This document shows positions 17,816-25,892 of a DNA stretch of 64,000 nucleotides, piece after piece. The first letter of the stretch is position 1; each line of letters starts with the position of its first letter. The notes under the pieces are model-generated. The model made no database searches and was not told the DNA's origin. It saw only the letters and a program-made list of their open reading frames with translations. A program made the position numbers and the translations under genes. Source of the DNA: Geminicoccaceae bacterium (lineage in GTDB: Bacteria > Pseudomonadota > Alphaproteobacteria > Geminicoccales > Geminicoccaceae); NCBI GenBank assembly GCA_028285265.1, contig JANQPX010000032.1, positions 124,001 through 188,000 of the forward strand. Reading direction: 5' to 3'.

Positions 17816-18463
17816 TCAGCCGCGGTCGCCGGCTTTCGCCGGAGCAGGCCTGTGCGCGCTGTCGGCTGGCGCCGACGCTGTTTTATGCTGATTCGGCTTT
17901 GTCAGTGCCGCAATCTTGTTCAGAAAACCGCCATCGTCGCGATCCACTAAGAACGGAACCGCGGCGACAAAGGCATCCAGAAGCGGCGATAGCCAGGCTT
18001 TGTCCGCTTTGGCGAAGTTGCCCAGCACATGCCCTGTCACTTTGGCCTTATCGCCGGGATGGCCGATGCCAAAGCGAACCCGCTTGAAGTCCCTGGTGCC
18101 AATGCTCTGCGCGATCGAGCGAAGTCCGTTGTGACCGGCAACACCGCCACCGTCCTTCACCCGAACCCGACCTGGTGCAAGATCGAGCTCGTCGTGAAGT
18201 ACCAAGACGTCATCCAGCGTCAGCTTATAGAAATGCGCTGCGCGCGAGACCGCAAGGCCAGACCTGTTCATGAAGGTCTCTGGCTTTTGGAGCAGAACTT
18301 TGGTGGTGCCGATCTGCCCTTCGCTCACCTGGCTAGAAAACTTCGAACGCCAGGGTCCGAAGCTATAGGCATGCGTAATCGCATCGAGCGCCATAAAGCC
18401 GATATTGTGCCGATGACCGGCATATTCTGGCCCGGGGTTACCAAGGCCGACCATCAACAGCAT
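17816..18463 (-). CDS. pth: Peptidyl-tRNA hydrolase
   Basis: A 215-residue enzyme that frees tRNA from prematurely released peptidyl-tRNA. Family motifs are visible: GLGNPGPEYAGHRHNIGF with the catalytic His (HRHN), FMNRSG with its Asn, DELDLAPGRVRVKDGGGVAGHNGLRS, and RVRFGIGHP. A low-complexity Ala/Pro/Lys tail extends beyond the usual length of about 190. It lies between rplY and ychF, a conserved bacterial arrangement. Confidence 0.95.
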   Translation of the reverse strand: MLLMVGLGNPGPEYAGHRHNIGFMALDAITHAYSFGPWRSKFSSQVSEGQIGTTKVLLQKPETFMNRSGLAVSRAAHFYKLTLDDVLVLHDELDLAPGRVRVKDGGGVAGHNGLRSIAQSIGTRDFKRVRFGIGHPGDKAKVTGHVLGNFAKADKAWLSPLLDAFVAAVPFLVDRDDGGFLNKIAALTKPNQHKTASAPADSAHRPAPAKAGDRG

Positions 18464-18516
18464 CGGTGCACACCGTGAGTGCTAAGATTATGAGAGCATG
18501 CCCTCGCGCGGACAGA

Positions 18517-19167
18517 TTAGTCCTCGTCGCCGCCTTCGGCGGCCTCAGCGGCACCGTCTTCGTCACCGCCCTCGGCAGCATCGTCAGAATCACCCACACC
18601 GCCACTCGGGGCAGCAATCGTCGCAATCGTAAAATCACGATCCGTGATCGACGGTTCCACGCCGTCCGGCACGATGGCATGCGAGTAATGCAGGCTGACG
18701 CCGATATCGGCCTCAGCCAGATCAAGCTCGATTTTCTCCGGGATCGAGTCCGCCGGGCAGATCAACTCGACCTCGCGCCTGACGACATTCAAAACACCAC
18801 CGCGCTTTAGACCCGGACAGCTCTCCTCGTTGAGGAACACCACGGGCACCTCGACCGTGACAGTCGCGCCTCGGGACACATACACGAAGTCCGCGTGGAC
18901 GGGTTCATCGCTGACGGGATGAAGCTGAATGTCACGCGGCAACACCCGCAACTTTTTGCCACCAAGCTCGAGCTCGCAGAGCGTGCTGTAGAAGCGCGGC
19001 TGTTGGAGCTCGCGGCGCAACGCTCTGGCTTCGAGCGAAAACATCAACTGCTGCTTCTTTTCGCCATACACGACGCCTGGCACCCGGCCAACTTTGCGAA
19101 GGGCCCGAGCCGCTCCCTTGCCGACGGCGCTCCTATCTTCGGCGACCAACGTGGTCATATCACTCAT
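18517..19167 (-). CDS. rplY: 50S ribosomal protein L25 / general stress protein Ctc
   Basis: A 216-residue two-domain L25. The N-terminal 5S-rRNA-binding domain (AEDRSAVGKGAARALRKVGR, VPGVVYGEK) is followed by the C-terminal TL5-type beta domain (ADFVYVSRGATVTVEVPV) and an acidic Glu/Asp/Gly/Ala tail. Located immediately upstream of pth, as in many genomes. Confidence 0.95.
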   Translation of the reverse strand: MSDMTTLVAEDRSAVGKGAARALRKVGRVPGVVYGEKKQQLMFSLEARALRRELQQPRFYSTLCELELGGKKLRVLPRDIQLHPVSDEPVHADFVYVSRGATVTVEVPVVFLNEESCPGLKRGGVLNVVRREVELICPADSIPEKIELDLAEADIGVSLHYSHAIVPDGVEPSITDRDFTIATIAAPSGGVGDSDDAAEGGDEDGAAEAAEGGDED

Positions 19168-19285
19168 CGTCTCGTCTCGCTCTCATCTATGCCAGCGGCA
19201 GTGCCGATGGCACTTGCTTGACTTGTTCTACGCCGCACACGGCCCGATCAATCCAGACCTATATCGAGCCTGCAGGCTGTGCCTG

Positions 19286-20218
19286 CTAGTCGAAGAGGCT
19301 GGAGACCGAGGTCTCGTCGCTGATCCGCTTGATCGCTTCACCGATCAACGCGGCTACGCTCAACTCTCGGATCTTTTTTGTGACCCTGACAGCTTCGGTC
19401 GCCCGAATGCTGTCGGTGATCACAAGCTCCTCAAGTGGACTTGCACTCACTCTGGCCACTGCACCCGCAGACAACACCCCATGCGTCACATAGGCCGACG
19501 CCGAAATCGCGCCAGCCTCTAAAAGGGCGGTTGCTGCATTACAAAGCGTCCCGGCCGAGTCCACGATGTCGTCAACCAGGATGCATTGGTGGCCAGACAC
19601 GTCGCCGATGACATTCATCACTTCGGAAACGCCTGCCCGTTCCCGCCGCTTATCGACGATCGCGAGGTTGCAGTCAAGCCGTTTTGCCATGCCGCGCGCA
19701 CGTCGAACACCGCCGACATCTGGAGACACGATCATCAACTTATCAGTATCGTATCGATCCTGAATGTCCCGAGCCATCAACGGCGAGGCATAGAGATTAT
19801 CGACCGGGATATCAAAGAACCCCTGGATCTGACCAGCATGCAGGTCCATCGTCAGGACCCTTTGCGCCCCGGCGGTCGCGATCAGGTTTGCGACCAACTT
19901 TGCCGATATGGGTGCGCGTGAATCGGTTTTTCGGTCCTGACGCGCATAGCCAAAATAGGGCATAACGGCCGTGATGCGACGGGCTGACGCTCGTCTCAAC
20001 GCATCGATACAGACCAGAAGCTCCATCAGGTTATCGTTCGCCGGATAGGACGTCGACTGGACCAAGAAAACGTCCTCTCCACGGACATTTTCATGGATCT
20101 CGACGAACAGCTCCATATCGGCGAAACGATGGACCGTGGCGTCGGTCAGCGGTGTATTCAGATAAGCGGCAATCGCCTCGGCCAGCGGCCGATTGCTATT
20201 GGCGGCCAGCAACTTCAT
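19286..20218 (-). CDS. prs: Ribose-phosphate pyrophosphokinase
   Basis: A 310-residue enzyme that makes PRPP from ribose 5-phosphate and ATP. The start at 20218 ([17 protein letters not shown]) has GGAGGG six bases upstream and matches the family; the frame is open a further 30 codons. Motifs: [10 protein letters not shown], the catalytic-loop His in [14 protein letters not shown], the DKRR flexible loop, and the PRPP site [10 protein letters not shown]. It lies 118 bp downstream of the rplY side on the same strand order prs-rplY-pth-ychF. Confidence 0.95.
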   Translation of the reverse strand: MKLLAANSNRPLAEAIAAYLNTPLTDATVHRFADMELFVEIHENVRGEDVFLVQSTSYPANDNLMELLVCIDALRRASARRITAVMPYFGYARQDRKTDSRAPISAKLVANLIATAGAQRVLTMDLHAGQIQGFFDIPVDNLYASPLMARDIQDRYDTDKLMIVSPDVGGVRRARGMAKRLDCNLAIVDKRRERAGVSEVMNVIGDVSGHQCILVDDIVDSAGTLCNAATALLEAGAISASAYVTHGVLSAGAVARVSASPLEELVITDSIRATEAVRVTKKIRELSVAALIGEAIKRISDETSVSSLFD

Positions 20219-20360
20219 GCTGCGCACCCTCCAAGCGGACATAAGCGCGCGCACATGTACCAGGAGGTTCGCGCTAAGTAAACTTTTAGCAACTTTGTGA
20301 CAGTGCACGGATGATCAAACGCGACGACAGGTCGCCATTTCCGACCGTTGGACACCGGTT

Positions 20361-21107
20361 ATGAGCCTCGAGGCGATGATCTTCATCGCTTTGGGAGCAG
20401 TCTTTGCCGGCTTCATCAACGGACTCGCTGGCTTTGGAGTCTCGCTGTTCGCCCTTGGATGGTGGCTGCAGGTTTTGGAGCCGATCGACGCCGTCGCCGT
20501 CTCGCTGGCGATTTCCGTCGTCACGGGCATCCAAGGCGTTTGGGTCGTGCGTTCCGCGATTGAGATCCCTGCGCTTGCCCGTTTTCTGATCCCAGCATTG
20601 ATCGGAATTCCGGTTGGTCTCAGCCTGCTTGCTCATCTCTCAGCCGATATTCTGAAACTCTTGATCGCGTTCTTTTTGTTGGCCTATGGAGCTTACTTCG
20701 CGTGCCAGCGACGGTTGCCGAGCTTGACCCGCCCGACCCCCATAATCGATTCTCTCATCGGGTTCATCGGTGGACTTCTCGGTGCTCTCGCTGGCCTCTC
20801 CGGCGCCTTACCAACCGTCTGGCTGTCACTACGACCATGGCCCAAAGCGAAGACGCGGGGACTCCTTCAACCTTACAACACCATTGTCCTTGGCATCTCT
20901 GCCATCCTTCTATCGGTCAATGGAATTTACGACACAGGCGTCTTGCTGGCCTTGGTGATCGCTGTTCCCGTCGCGCTCGCAAGCGCTCAGGTCGGTATTC
21001 GTGTCTTCAGATTGATCAACGACAGCCAGTTTCGAAGACTCTTGATTCTTTTGATGTTGGTGTCTGGCATCGTCCTACTGGCAAGGAGTGCTACGTCCAT
21101 GTTGTGA
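20361..21107 (+). CDS. TauE/SafE-family membrane permease
   Basis: A 248-residue protein with about seven to eight hydrophobic helices in two repeats. Each repeat begins with a Gly-rich motif (GFINGLAGFGVSL near 15; GFIGGLLGALAGLSGALP near 135), typical of the TauE/SafE (sulfite/sulfoacetate export) superfamily. The substrate is not inferable. Its stop overlaps the beginning of a decayed DUF1428 gene in another frame. It diverges from prs. Confidence 0.82.
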   Translation: MSLEAMIFIALGAVFAGFINGLAGFGVSLFALGWWLQVLEPIDAVAVSLAISVVTGIQGVWVVRSAIEIPALARFLIPALIGIPVGLSLLAHLSADILKLLIAFFLLAYGAYFACQRRLPSLTRPTPIIDSLIGFIGGLLGALAGLSGALPTVWLSLRPWPKAKTRGLLQPYNTIVLGISAILLSVNGIYDTGVLLALVIAVPVALASAQVGIRVFRLINDSQFRRLLILLMLVSGIVLLARSATSML

Positions 21108-21361
21108 CCGACGCGATTTTGGCCCCTGTACCGACATCGAGTCGCGAGGCCTATCGCCAACATTCAGAAGCGTTGGCAGCGCTATTTCGGGACATCAGCG
21201 CGATCCAAGCAGGCCGAATGCCGAGGCGACGACATACCGGACGGCTACGTCACATCCTTTCCAAAGGCGATTAATGCAAGGAGGACGAAACCGTCATTAC
21301 TGGTTGGCTGATCTGGCCATCAAATGACCTTCGTGATGGAGCCTGGGAGAAAATGCTATAG
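21086..21361 (+). pseudogene. DUF1428 (YbaA-like) protein, frameshifted remnant
   Basis: Three frame segments join into a DUF1428 sequence. The first is TDAILAPVPTSSREAYRQHSE (from about 21104), then DDIPDGYVTSFPKAIN in a second frame (from about 21230), then EDETVITGWLIWPSN and RDGAWEKML with TAG at 21359-21361 in a third. The central part before DDIPDG is shortened. At least two indels separate the segments, so no intact product is possible. It abuts the TauE/SafE gene. Confidence 0.8.
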
Positions 21362-21519
21362 CCCCCACTTGAATGACGCTGGCAATTCTATGCCATTTGA
21401 TAACCAACGATTGATCCATGGTGGTTTCGAGACGATCTTCGAAAGCTGACCGCTAGCCTGCCGATCAATGACAACCGTCGGCCCGTTCCGTTGGAACGAT
21501 CCATCGAAACATTCGCCAC

Positions 21520-22335
21520 ATGATGAGAGCCATGTCGATGCAGCCCCCCTCTTATCCGTCTGCGAGATCTGTATCATCCTCTCCGTGCCACGAGCAGCCG
21601 GGCGTTTCTGACCGGCGACTTTTAGGGATGCTAACCCCATCCTCCAATACCGTTCTGGAGCCCATGACAGCCGCCATGTTGGCGGATCTGCCAGACGTCT
21701 CCGCGCATTTCGGGCGGTTCAAAGTCGAAGAGATTTCGTTGCGGGATCGAGCGCTGGGGCAGTTTGAGATGACGCCCATGCTGGACGCCGCGACCTTGCT
21801 TGCAGATGCTCGTGTCCACAGCATTTGCTGGAACGGGACATCGGCGGGATGGCTCGGTTTCGAACGAGATGAAGCACTATGTAGGAGCATCACCGAGCAG
21901 ACAGGCGTGGCCGCCTGTTCCTCTGTCCTCGCGCTCAAAGAGATCTTCGCAGGAACGGGTGTCAGGCGCCTTGGCTTGGTCACACCTTATCTCGATGACA
22001 TCCAGGCCTGTATCGTGGCCACGTTCGCAAAGATCGGAGTCGTCGTTACCGCCGAACGCCATTTGAACGACCCCGGGAACTTCAGTTTTTCTGAAGTACC
22101 GGAGACCACCATTGCCCTGATGTGCCGTGAGGTGGCAGCCGCCGCGGATCTGGATGCCATCACCATCTTCTGCACCAATTTGAAAGGTGCTGCTATCGTC
22201 CCTGCCCTCGAAGCCGAACTTGGGATGCCAGTCTATGACACGGTCGCAACCGCACTTTGGGCATCTCTTAGAACCGCAGGCCTTAAGCCGAGTCACGTCG
22301 TCGGATGGGGACGGCTCTTTCAGGAGGTTCCTTGA
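21520..22335 (+). CDS. Maleate isomerase / Asp-Glu racemase superfamily protein
   Basis: A 271-residue protein. Motifs of the cofactor-independent maleate cis-trans isomerase / arylmalonate decarboxylase group are present: LTPSSNTVLEP near the N-terminus, the first catalytic Cys in ICWNGTSAGW (about residue 105) and the second in IFCTNLKG (about 222). Both Cys are kept, as in isomerases. About 30 residues before RRLLGMLTP are not conserved, so a start at 21532 or later is possible. Its 3' end overlaps that of the DegT gene by 16 bp. Substrate unknown. Confidence 0.8.
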   Translation: MMRAMSMQPPSYPSARSVSSSPCHEQPGVSDRRLLGMLTPSSNTVLEPMTAAMLADLPDVSAHFGRFKVEEISLRDRALGQFEMTPMLDAATLLADARVHSICWNGTSAGWLGFERDEALCRSITEQTGVAACSSVLALKEIFAGTGVRRLGLVTPYLDDIQACIVATFAKIGVVVTAERHLNDPGNFSFSEVPETTIALMCREVAAAADLDAITIFCTNLKGAAIVPALEAELGMPVYDTVATALWASLRTAGLKPSHVVGWGRLFQEVP

Positions 22336-23534
22336 AGCCTGCCAACCATGACATCGGCAATGATCTCGATGATGAGGCGACAATCATCCTCAGTGAACGT
22401 CAGGGGGATACGGAGATCGACCGTCTTTTCGAGGACGCTGAGCGTCATGGGTAATGCGGGCAAATCGCCAAGATAGCGCCAGCTATCATATCGGCTCGTG
22501 AAGGCATTGGGTTGGGCCTCACCGAACCATTTCAGATCAATGCCGCGTGCCGCGCAGTCGCTGAGGAAGGTTGGAATGTCTGCAGGCGCCAATGCTTCCG
22601 GACGAAACTGAATCGAACTGCCAACAAACTGCTCGCGAGGACTCCGCTGCGGGAGATCGATACCGTCGATGGCGCGAAGGCCTTCGTCCAGTAAACGGTA
22701 GCGCTGATTCCACCGCTCAACCTGGCGATCAAGCCCATCAAGCCCCGATCTAATCAGGGCTGCACGCAGATTATCCATCCGCCCGCTGTAATTGGGCGTT
22801 TCGAGCTTAATGTGCTCAAACACCTCTGGTGCCGGGGCTGCGCCATGACGTTCATAAAGCATATAAGAGCCGGAATGGATAATCGCTCGAGCCGCCAGCT
22901 CGGGATCATCCGTGGTAATCAGGCCCCCTTCGCCTGAATTGATATGCTTGTAGGTTTGGGTGCTGAAACAGGCGACCTTTCCGAACAGGCCGGATCGCAC
23001 GCCGTCAAAGCGTGCGCCCATAGTATGCGCACAATCCTCGATTAGGATGATATTCCGCCGCGCACATAGCTTGGTGATAGCATCCATATCGGCGATGTGC
23101 CCACGCATATGAGACAACATCAAAAAACGCGCACCGCTCGCTGCGGCCTTGGCATCAAGGTCAGCGAGATCGATGTGGTACTCGCTGTCGATCTCGACGA
23201 AAATTGGCGCGCCACCGGCATTGTGAATCGCCCCGGGTACCGGGGCTAGCGTGTAGGCGTTGGCAAGTACCTTGTCGCCGGCTTTAAGCCCTGCAGCACG
23301 AAGGGCAACGTGCAATGCATAGCCGCCCGATGTGCAAGCGACGCAATAGCGACAACCTTGCCAAGCGGCGTAGTCGCGCTCAAGCAGCGCCGCTTCAGAA
23401 AGTTCGTCCGCAGCGACATTGTAGCGGTGCAAGCGCCCGGTTCGCATGATGTCCACAGCCGAAGCAATGGCCGCCTCAGAGATCGGTTCTTGTTGCGTGA
23501 AGGACTTTTCGAAGCAGGGGCGCGCGACGCTCAA
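22320..23534 (-). CDS. DegT/DnrJ/EryC1/StrS-family PLP aminotransferase
   Basis: A 404-residue protein if started at the TTG at 23534. That codon has a strong AGGAGG eight bases upstream and was chosen over the longer TTG reading at 23582. Fold-type-I PLP features: CTSGGYALHVALRA (phosphate site), EDCAHTMGA (Asp contacting the PLP ring), and the Schiff-base Lys in STQTYKHINSGEGG. Such enzymes aminate keto-sugars, but this one stands alone without sugar-nucleotide genes, so the substrate is open. It diverges from the betaine-binding protein gene. Confidence 0.85.
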   Translation of the reverse strand: MSVARPCFEKSFTQQEPISEAAIASAVDIMRTGRLHRYNVAADELSEAALLERDYAAWQGCRYCVACTSGGYALHVALRAAGLKAGDKVLANAYTLAPVPGAIHNAGGAPIFVEIDSEYHIDLADLDAKAAASGARFLMLSHMRGHIADMDAITKLCARRNIILIEDCAHTMGARFDGVRSGLFGKVACFSTQTYKHINSGEGGLITTDDPELAARAIIHSGSYMLYERHGAAPAPEVFEHIKLETPNYSGRMDNLRAALIRSGLDGLDRQVERWNQRYRLLDEGLRAIDGIDLPQRSPREQFVGSSIQFRPEALAPADIPTFLSDCAARGIDLKWFGEAQPNAFTSRYDSWRYLGDLPALPMTLSVLEKTVDLRIPLTFTEDDCRLIIEIIADVMVGRLQGTS

Positions 23535-23686
23535 AAACGGATCCTCCTGACATAAGAAGCCAAATCCTATGCTTGTGTCCAAATGCGGTCAACGAAGCCG
23601 GCCTGGACCTCAACCATTTCAACGGTTACCGTCACAAGAGTTGCTTAACGTCAATGCGCTGCCAATCAAGAACTGGGAGATTTTGG

Positions 23687-24640
23687 ATGCAGAATGTTGT
23701 CAAACGTGTTGGGCTGGCCGCATTTGCTAGCTCGGTTGCGCTGCCTGCTATGGCTGCCGATGTCGTCATCGGGGTCCCCAATTGGCCTTCGGTGCTGGCG
23801 ACCGCTCACGTCCTGAAAGTCGCGATTGAAGAGAATCTCGGCCTTGAAGTCGAACTTCAAAATGGCACCAATCCCGTTGTGTTTGAGGCCATGGACAGTG
23901 GGGCCATGCACGTTCATCCCGAGGTCTGGTTGCCGAATCAGCAGAACTTGTATCAGACCTACGTTGAAGAAAAGGGCACGGTGAAACGCAACCCGAACTT
24001 CGTCGCTGGCGACCAGGGCATGTGTGTGACAAAAGGCACCGCTGAGCGTACCGGAATCGAAAGTCTCGCTGATCTGACCGATCCTGATATGGCGGCGAAC
24101 TTCGACACCGACGGCGACGGCATGGGTGAGATTTGGATCGGCGCCGCTGGCTGGGCATCCACCAATGTCGAGAAGATCCGCGCTAGGTCCTATGGCTATG
24201 ATGCCACGATGACCCTCAAGGAAATGGATGAAACCCTAGCGCTGGCTGAAGTGGACAATGCCGTTGCTCAGGATGGGAACATCGTCTTTTTCTGCTACAC
24301 GCCGCATCACATGTTTTCGCTGCATGAGCTGATCCAGCTGAAGGAACCCGCCTACGACGAGGCGCAGTGGAATGTGATCCAACCGACCGACGATCCCGAC
24401 TGGTTGGAAAAGTCGAGTGCGCCAGTCGCCTGGAACACGGCTAACCTCGTTATCCACTACGCAACGGCGTTGGAAGAAAGTCAGCCCGCGGCTGCCGCGA
24501 TGATTGCCAATGTCGATCTCGATACCGAAACGGTGTCGGCGATGACCTATGCACTTGTGGTCGAGAAGGCGGATCCCGCCGAGTTTGCAGCGACGTGGGT
24601 CGCGGAAAACAGTGACCGCGTGGACGGCTGGCTGCAATAG
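23687..24640 (+). CDS. Glycine betaine/proline-type ABC transporter substrate-binding protein
   Basis: 317 residues from the ATG at 23687, which has GGGAG upstream. A signal peptide (MQNVVKRVGLAAFASSVALP, cleavage near AMAA) precedes an OpuAC/ProX-type type-II binding fold: IGVPNWPSVLATAHVLKVAIEE, HPEVWLPNQQN, and a C-terminal WVAENSDRVDGWL. Aromatic residues expected for a quaternary-ammonium cage are frequent (W29-like NWPS, GAAGWAST, YTPHHMF). First gene of an importer operon; a strong hairpin follows its stop. Confidence 0.88.
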   Translation: MQNVVKRVGLAAFASSVALPAMAADVVIGVPNWPSVLATAHVLKVAIEENLGLEVELQNGTNPVVFEAMDSGAMHVHPEVWLPNQQNLYQTYVEEKGTVKRNPNFVAGDQGMCVTKGTAERTGIESLADLTDPDMAANFDTDGDGMGEIWIGAAGWASTNVEKIRARSYGYDATMTLKEMDETLALAEVDNAVAQDGNIVFFCYTPHHMFSLHELIQLKEPAYDEAQWNVIQPTDDPDWLEKSSAPVAWNTANLVIHYATALEESQPAAAAMIANVDLDTETVSAMTYALVVEKADPAEFAATWVAENSDRVDGWLQ

Positions 24641-24651
24641 CTAATGGGATG

Positions 24652-24688
24652 ATCGGCCGGCATCGCATGACGCGTGGTGCCGGCCGAT
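24652..24688 (+). promoter_or_regulatory. Intercistronic hairpin after the binding-protein gene
   Basis: A perfect 11-bp stem, ATCGGCCGGCA / TGCCGGCCGAT, with a 15-nt loop, starts 11 bp after the stop of the binding-protein gene. No T-run follows, so it is unlikely to be a full terminator. Such hairpins commonly protect binding-protein mRNA ends and raise their level over the ATPase and permease; that role is inferred here. Confidence 0.65.
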
Positions 24689-24821
24689 ATGAGAATATGG
24701 TTCCTTGAGCCTATCGTCCCTTTGATCGAGACAACAAATTTTTTGGATGATCAATCCCCTTCGCCCTCGACGCTGACGGTCAGCGCAAGGGAGGTGACCA
24801 TCCCATTAGAAAGGCGGACCC

Positions 24822-25892
24822 GTGGCTGATGAACAGGTCGACGGTGACACCGTTATCGAACTTGAGAGCGTCTGGAAAATATTCGGTGAGCGCGCCGGTG
24901 AAGCGATGCACGCCGTTGAGACCGAAGGACTGACGAAGCCCGAAGTTCTTGAAAAATTTGGCTGCGTCGTCGGTATTGCTGATTGCTCCTTCACGGTACC
25001 GCGCGGCGAGATTTTTTGCGTGATGGGCCTTTCGGGATCCGGCAAGTCGACCATGGTCCGCCATCTCAATCGATTGATCGAGCCGACAGCAGGTCGAATC
25101 TCTGTGCTTGGACGAGATATGCTGTCCCTTGGCGGCGAGGCGTTACGCACCATGCGCGCCATGCATATCGGCATGGTGTTCCAGCATATGGCCCTGCTTC
25201 CCCACCGAACCGTTCGGGACAATGTTGGCTTTCCCTTACAGGTCCGTGGCGAACCCAAATCGAAGCGCTGGGAGGTGTCGCAACGCTGCCTCTCCATGGT
25301 GAATCTCGACGGCTATGAAGACCGATTTCCGCGAGAGCTGTCGGGCGGCATGCAGCAGCGCGTTGGTCTGGCGCGCGCGCTAGCCTCCGACCCAGAAGTG
25401 CTTTTGATGGACGAACCATTCTCGGCCCTCGACCCACTCATCCGCCGCCAGCTGCAGGATCAGTTTATGGCGTTGTCCTCGGAGCTCAAAAAAACGACGG
25501 TGTTCATTACGCATGATCTTGATGAGGCCATCCGTATCGGCAACCGCATTGCCATTATGAAGGATGGCCGTATCGTTCAGATCGGCACCCCTGAAGATAT
25601 CGTCACCCAACCCGCAGATGATTATGTGAAAGACTTCGTCGAAGGCATTTCCAAGCTTAAGTTGGTCTTTGCACATTCGATCATGGTGTCGTTGGATGAT
25701 TTTAAGGCGTCAAAGCCATCGATTGATCTATCCGCCTCGCCCAAGGTTCCCCATGGAACCGACCTCGATCATCTGATTGACGTCGCGACCACCACCGACC
25801 ACCCGATCGTTATCCAGAGCGATGAGGGCACCGACATCGGTGTGATCGACAAGGCAACCCTGTTGAAGGGCATCCAGGGAGGCAAGGCATGA
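24822..25892 (+). CDS. proV: Glycine betaine/proline ABC transporter ATP-binding protein
   Basis: A 356-residue ProV/OpuAA-type ATPase. It has the family's N-terminal extension (VWKIFGERAGEA...GLTKPEVLEKFG) before Walker A GLSGSGKST. Q-loop is in MVFQHMALLPH, signature LSGGMQQRVGLARAL, Walker B LLMDEPFSALD, and switch His in FITHDLDEAI. The C-terminal region (about 280-356) is a short degenerate CBS-like part. The stop overlaps the permease ATG by four bases. Confidence 0.9.
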   Translation: MADEQVDGDTVIELESVWKIFGERAGEAMHAVETEGLTKPEVLEKFGCVVGIADCSFTVPRGEIFCVMGLSGSGKSTMVRHLNRLIEPTAGRISVLGRDMLSLGGEALRTMRAMHIGMVFQHMALLPHRTVRDNVGFPLQVRGEPKSKRWEVSQRCLSMVNLDGYEDRFPRELSGGMQQRVGLARALASDPEVLLMDEPFSALDPLIRRQLQDQFMALSSELKKTTVFITHDLDEAIRIGNRIAIMKDGRIVQIGTPEDIVTQPADDYVKDFVEGISKLKLVFAHSIMVSLDDFKASKPSIDLSASPKVPHGTDLDHLIDVATTTDHPIVIQSDEGTDIGVIDKATLLKGIQGGKA

